Assembly (NCBI GenBank): GCA_036924285.1
Contig: JAYKYS010000009.1
Location: 5,022,001-5,086,000, forward strand
From: Asterella californica
Taxonomy: Eukaryota > Streptophyta > Marchantiopsida > Marchantiales > Aytoniaceae
DNA: 64,000 bases
Direction of reading: 5' to 3'
Of this stretch, positions 61,201 through 64,000 are shown piece by piece; positions within the stretch are counted from its first letter, which is position 1, and every line of letters starts with the position of its first letter. The translations under genes and the position numbers were made by a program. Below the pieces are notes generated by a model. The model saw only the letters and a list, made by a program, of their open reading frames with translations. It had not been told where the DNA came from and made no database searches.

Positions 61201-62166
61201 TTATGAGGTCACTCAAGCTCTTAGTGTCGAACAGGTGTCTCAGAAGAGCCAGGAAGCGCAGGTGGATTCCACTTTCGCAGAAGCCTCTTTTGTCTTCCGA
61301 AGCCGCACCAGAGACCAACATCACGAATGTCGAGGAGGAAGCCACCTCAGTCACACCCGAGGTATCAGTAGGGCTTCTCACTTTATCAAAAGCTGATTTA
61401 GGAGTTCATGTAGGAGAGGATTTAGTGTAGATCGCACCTAGCCATCAAGAGTAGATAATGGAGTTTGAAAGACAATTGACTAGTCTAATTTTGATAGGAA
61501 GCAAAGTCTACTATTTTAGGAAGAGACAACTCCTTTGTATTTTTAGATGACTGTCCATGTGGAGGCAGTCAAACGGCTGGAACATAGAGTAAGTTTCCAA
61601 ACTAAGAAGGGGACCGTATGCATGTGAGGTGGTGGTCTTTTGACAGTGCCTCATTTCCCTTGGTTGCAAGTGAGGATTGGAGGGGAACTCCCTCCTGCGA
61701 CTTAGATGTATAAAGTAGGACACAGAGTAGGATTTTGCACACACAATTCACAAACACATGTTACATATGCAAAACACACTACGCCTGTTGCTAGAGACAT
61801 GCAAAAAGATTTGGAGTTTTCAAGAGGGGTATGCACTTCTACTTCTAGCAGTGGACCGAGGATGTAGATAGTAGTAGTGGACAGCCTAGAACAGGAAAAG
61901 ACATCATCGTGTAGTCCTGCTTCTAATCTGGTGTGTCGAGAGATAGAGACAAGAAGTGGATGGAACGAGCTTCTAGAAGCCAATGCACCTTCTTTTCAGA
62001 GAATTGATTTTGGATTTGATTGCAGAAGTTTTGTCTGTGTCTTCTGGGAAGTGAGTTTCCTTGAATCCACACCCAATTGTGCATGAGAAGCCTTCTTCTT
62101 GAGTGGCGGTGATTGCTAGAAGCTGCACAGAGTTGAAGCTTGTCTCATCCAGTGGAGCACTTCGGA
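58270..62166 (+). repeat. family A LTR, 3' part (truncated)
   Basis: This continues the plus-strand LTR begun at 49,950; the first five bases repeat the target site. It parallels the minus-strand solo LTR through the embedded ORF and beyond, up to GGAGCACTTCGGATCC. There it switches to integrase sequence. About 0.86 kb of LTR 3' end plus nearly all the following internal region is deleted. Confidence 0.9.
59183..61430 (+). pseudogene. LTR-embedded ORF, plus-strand copy
   Basis: It begins MSMHPRDLVLLAAELIE at 59,183 with a stop after about 42 codons. It continues at 59,339-59,719 (LRVARERPFSRTVEGWHRAF, EKWHVLGSTTCLFLE). LAYLSTPAGGHRTPFFYYLY lies near 59,720-59,780. The charged middle includes MRRDRPPRKIRRVVSSRAQK at 60,205-60,264. 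The coiled coil is open at 60,499-60,759 (KSNQELQTRLQQHEQEIQQN). FNFTTGRKLL lies near 60,810 and YLDRQIESLKTLYGLPL near 60,901. The acidic tail is at 61,194-61,430. Multiple stops and frameshifts occur, but the domain order matches the minus-strand copy and fills the region missing in the 3.7-4.6 kb copy. Confidence 0.77.
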
Positions 62167-62802
62167 TCCTCCTGATCCAATACTTCAGGATTAAGCATCG
62201 AAAGACGACGCCGTACAACCCGAAAGCAAACGGATTGACGGAGAAGTCGAACGGTCTTCTGTGTAACATCCTGAATAAGGTAATTGCGTTTAGTCCCAAT
62301 CCATGCGTATGATTGGGATACGAAACTGCCATCTGTGTTATGGACTTTCAGGATTTCACCTAAAGTCACAACCCAGAAGAGGCCTTTCTACCTAACTTAT
62401 GGCATGACACCTATTGTGCCCATTGAGTTAGAGGTTCCAACATACCAGTTAGCCGTATCCGAACGCATGGGAGAAGAAGAAAGCCAAGAGCAGCGTCTTC
62501 TGAATTTCGTAGAGTTTGAAGAAGACAGGAATGCAACTTTGGAGAAGACATACGAGGTGCAAGCGCAGCGTAAGGTGAACTACGATAGCAAGCTGAGGAA
62601 GGTGACCGTCTTAGATGAGGACTTGGTTCTTCTCTACAACAACCGACATATTAAGTTTCCTGGGAAACTTCATCTTCGCTGGATGGGTCCTTACCGCGTC
62701 TTGGAGGTCTTCGACAATGGCTCCTTGCAATTGGAAGAGTTGGACGGTACACTGATGACCACTCGTGTTAATGGGTGACGCGTCAAGAGGTACTGGACGT
62801 AA
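62167..62802 (+). pseudogene. family A integrase C-terminal half
   Basis: It starts inside the catalytic core (IQYFRIKHRKTTPYNPKANG, LTEKSNGLLCNILNK) directly after LTR sequence. From 62,284 it is open through WTFRISPKVTTQKRPFYLTY and RNATLEKTYEVQAQRKVNYD to LDGTLMTTRVNG at 62,778. A stop then replaces the Trp seen in the 6.5 kb copy, followed by RVKRYWT. This is all that remains of an internal region between two LTRs. Confidence 0.9.
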
Positions 62803-62824
62803 ACAGAAGTGCAGAGAACACTGA

Positions 62825-62844
62825 TGTTTGCGAGGACGCAAACA
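62825..62844 (+). other. perfect hairpin before the family A LTR
   Basis: TGTTTGCG-AGGA-CGCAAACA: an 8 bp stem with a 4-base loop, between the pol stop and the purine-rich run GTGAGGGTGGGCGTA. Confidence 0.8.
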
Positions 62845-62845
62845 T

Positions 62846-62860
62846 GTGAGGGTGGGCGTA
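62846..62860 (+). promoter_or_regulatory. family A polypurine-like tract
   Basis: GTGAGGGTGGGCGTA directly precedes the LTR. It is conserved at 6,493-6,507 (minus) and 49,935-49,949. It is not a strict purine run. Confidence 0.6.
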
Positions 62861-64000
62861 TGTGGTGCTCACAAATTACAGGATTCACAAATTTTTTAAA
62901 TTTTTATGATTAATAACTTGTTTGTATAACTGAAGAAGCGTTGTTACTTAAGGTTACGTCTTCCTTACGAGCTGTTTGTAATAATAAGTTGACTTCTTCA
63001 GAAGACGACCATCTTCGGAAGAGCGTCTTTTCAGTTGCGTCTTCGGAAGACAGAAGACGGCGGAAGACATCCATCTTCCGGAAGACAGCGACCGCGAAGG
63101 CCTAACCATGACTTTTTCAGTAAAGGAGTAGTTGTACCTACTGAGTCGCACCGAACAAGTAGGTAGGTTAGGTAAGTCACCTAGGTTCGAAACCCCTAAA
63201 CTGCGGGGAAGATACAGGAAGGGCATTAGTGGATTCTCAGGTTCCCGCAGCAGGAGCACTCTTGGGTGGAGAATATCGATTTCAGAAGAGTGAACTTCAC
63301 GAGAGGAATCGAGTGAGGAAATCAAGTGAGGTGAGGACCAGTTGGCAGCTAGGCGAAGGGCGATCGAATTGCTGAAGCACGGAAGGCAGGGAGCGAAGAC
63401 GTTTTTGTGAGCTCCCGGGAAGCTGACATTGGAGAGTAGCTGAGTAGAATCGAAGGTGGAATTGAGGCGTGGCCATAAATCGAAAAGCGGAAGCAGCCGT
63501 GTAGAGTCGCATTGGAGCTAGGACCAGAGCCAGAAGCGCACAGAAGGTCGAAGGCAACTCGGGAAGCAGAAAAAGACTGTAGAGGTTCTTCTCACGTTCT
63601 TTCTCCTTCCCCCTTCTTCTCGCCTTTGTCTGGTATTCCCCGCGCTTCTCCGGTTGTTTGCAGGCAGCCTGATCGATTACCTCCATCCTCATTTCTCCTA
63701 TTGTGATATTGGGTGCGGAAGCTCTGCCCAATTTTTGTCAGACATCTTCCTACTTCTTCTTGAGTCCAATTCGAGCTTCCCTACCCCTCGTCCTCAAATT
63801 GGCGATCCCAACCATCAATTTCTCTACCCGATTACTCCTCTCCTCCCGAAACTTGGAACAGAAGACGTTTCGAAAGATGGGAACATCTTCGGAAGACGCT
63901 TCTTAAACTTGACTGTCTTTGGAAGACTGTCTTCGGAAGTCGACTATAACCAGTTCGTATCAAGAGTGGCTTGGTGTTGCTTTTGTGTTAAGAGAGACTT
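62861..64000 (+). repeat. family A LTR (runs off the right edge)
   Basis: It begins TGTGGTGCTCAC and follows 49,950-50,989 in order, then continues past that copy's break to CAGTTCGTATCAAGAGTGGC. The embedded ORF would lie beyond the window. A cluster of TCTTCCGGAAGA-type palindromes lies at about 63,000-63,090. Confidence 0.9.

Noticed and set aside
63185..63215. B-box-like GGTTCGAAACCCC in the family A LTR
   Set aside because: It varies between LTR copies (57,920 and 6,195 on the minus strand) and has no A box, so an RNA polymerase III gene is not supported.
1..64000. CRISPR arrays, bacterial operons, rRNA or tRNA genes
   Set aside because: No regular short direct repeats with unique spacers, no ribosome-binding-site-led gene clusters and no rRNA or cloverleaf sequence were seen.

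Overview
The window is eukaryotic nuclear DNA, most likely from a land plant. It is built almost entirely of LTR retrotransposons, and I found no host gene I can defend. The reasons are a chromodomain-bearing Ty3/gypsy element with an initiator-Met tRNA primer site, several degraded Ty1/copia pieces, solo LTRs with target-site duplications, nested insertions, and long AT-rich gene-free stretches. The species cannot be named from the sequence. The setting looks like heterochromatin or another transposon-rich intergenic region.

Layout. (1) 1-10,040: a minus-strand gypsy family (here called family A), with gag at 1-1,958, one LTR at 2,058-6,492 and an integrase tail at 6,530-6,659. A block of RNase H/integrase and copia RT at about 6,660-8,946 appears to be a roughly 2.3 kb inversion, followed by copia RNase H and a copia LTR. 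(2) 10,041-19,490: unassigned sequence, a 1,393 bp solo LTR (family S, 11,544-12,936) and a long AT-rich tract with degenerate tandem repeats. (3) 19,490-30,120: a degraded copia element split by a young chromovirus at 20,049-28,128. The two chromovirus LTRs look nearly identical, but pol carries two frameshifts, and the 3' LTR is followed by an extra piece of PBS plus gag. (4) 30,121-31,260: an opposite-strand copia fragment. (5) 31,940-41,583: a two-LTR, minus-strand gypsy element of a different lineage (family B), heavily mutated. (6) 41,584-43,642: an inverted repeat, a copia RNase H/LTR fragment and a truncated LTR related to family B. (7) 43,643-64,000: plus-strand family A, with gag, pol, an LTR from 49,950, a second 692 bp internal remnant and another LTR running off the window.

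The most interesting system is family A. Its LTR is about 5.9 kb and contains a long reading frame of roughly 770 codons in unbroken form, with a coiled-coil region and an Ala/Glu-rich tail. The frame lies inside the LTR. A minus-strand solo LTR with a perfect 5 bp target duplication (AAGAC at 50,985-50,989 and 58,270-58,274) sits inside the plus-strand LTR of another family A copy, and that solo LTR is itself interrupted by a second family S solo LTR (53,533-54,905). All copies of the LTR frame in this window are broken, so they are relics here.

The elements act as parasites, not as a cellular pathway. In each family gag forms particles, protease matures them, RT/RNase H makes cDNA and integrase inserts it. 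The chromovirus chromodomain probably steers insertion to marked chromatin. What the window mainly records is order of events: old copia and gypsy copies, then inversion, deletion and LTR recombination, then nested solo LTRs, then one recent chromovirus.
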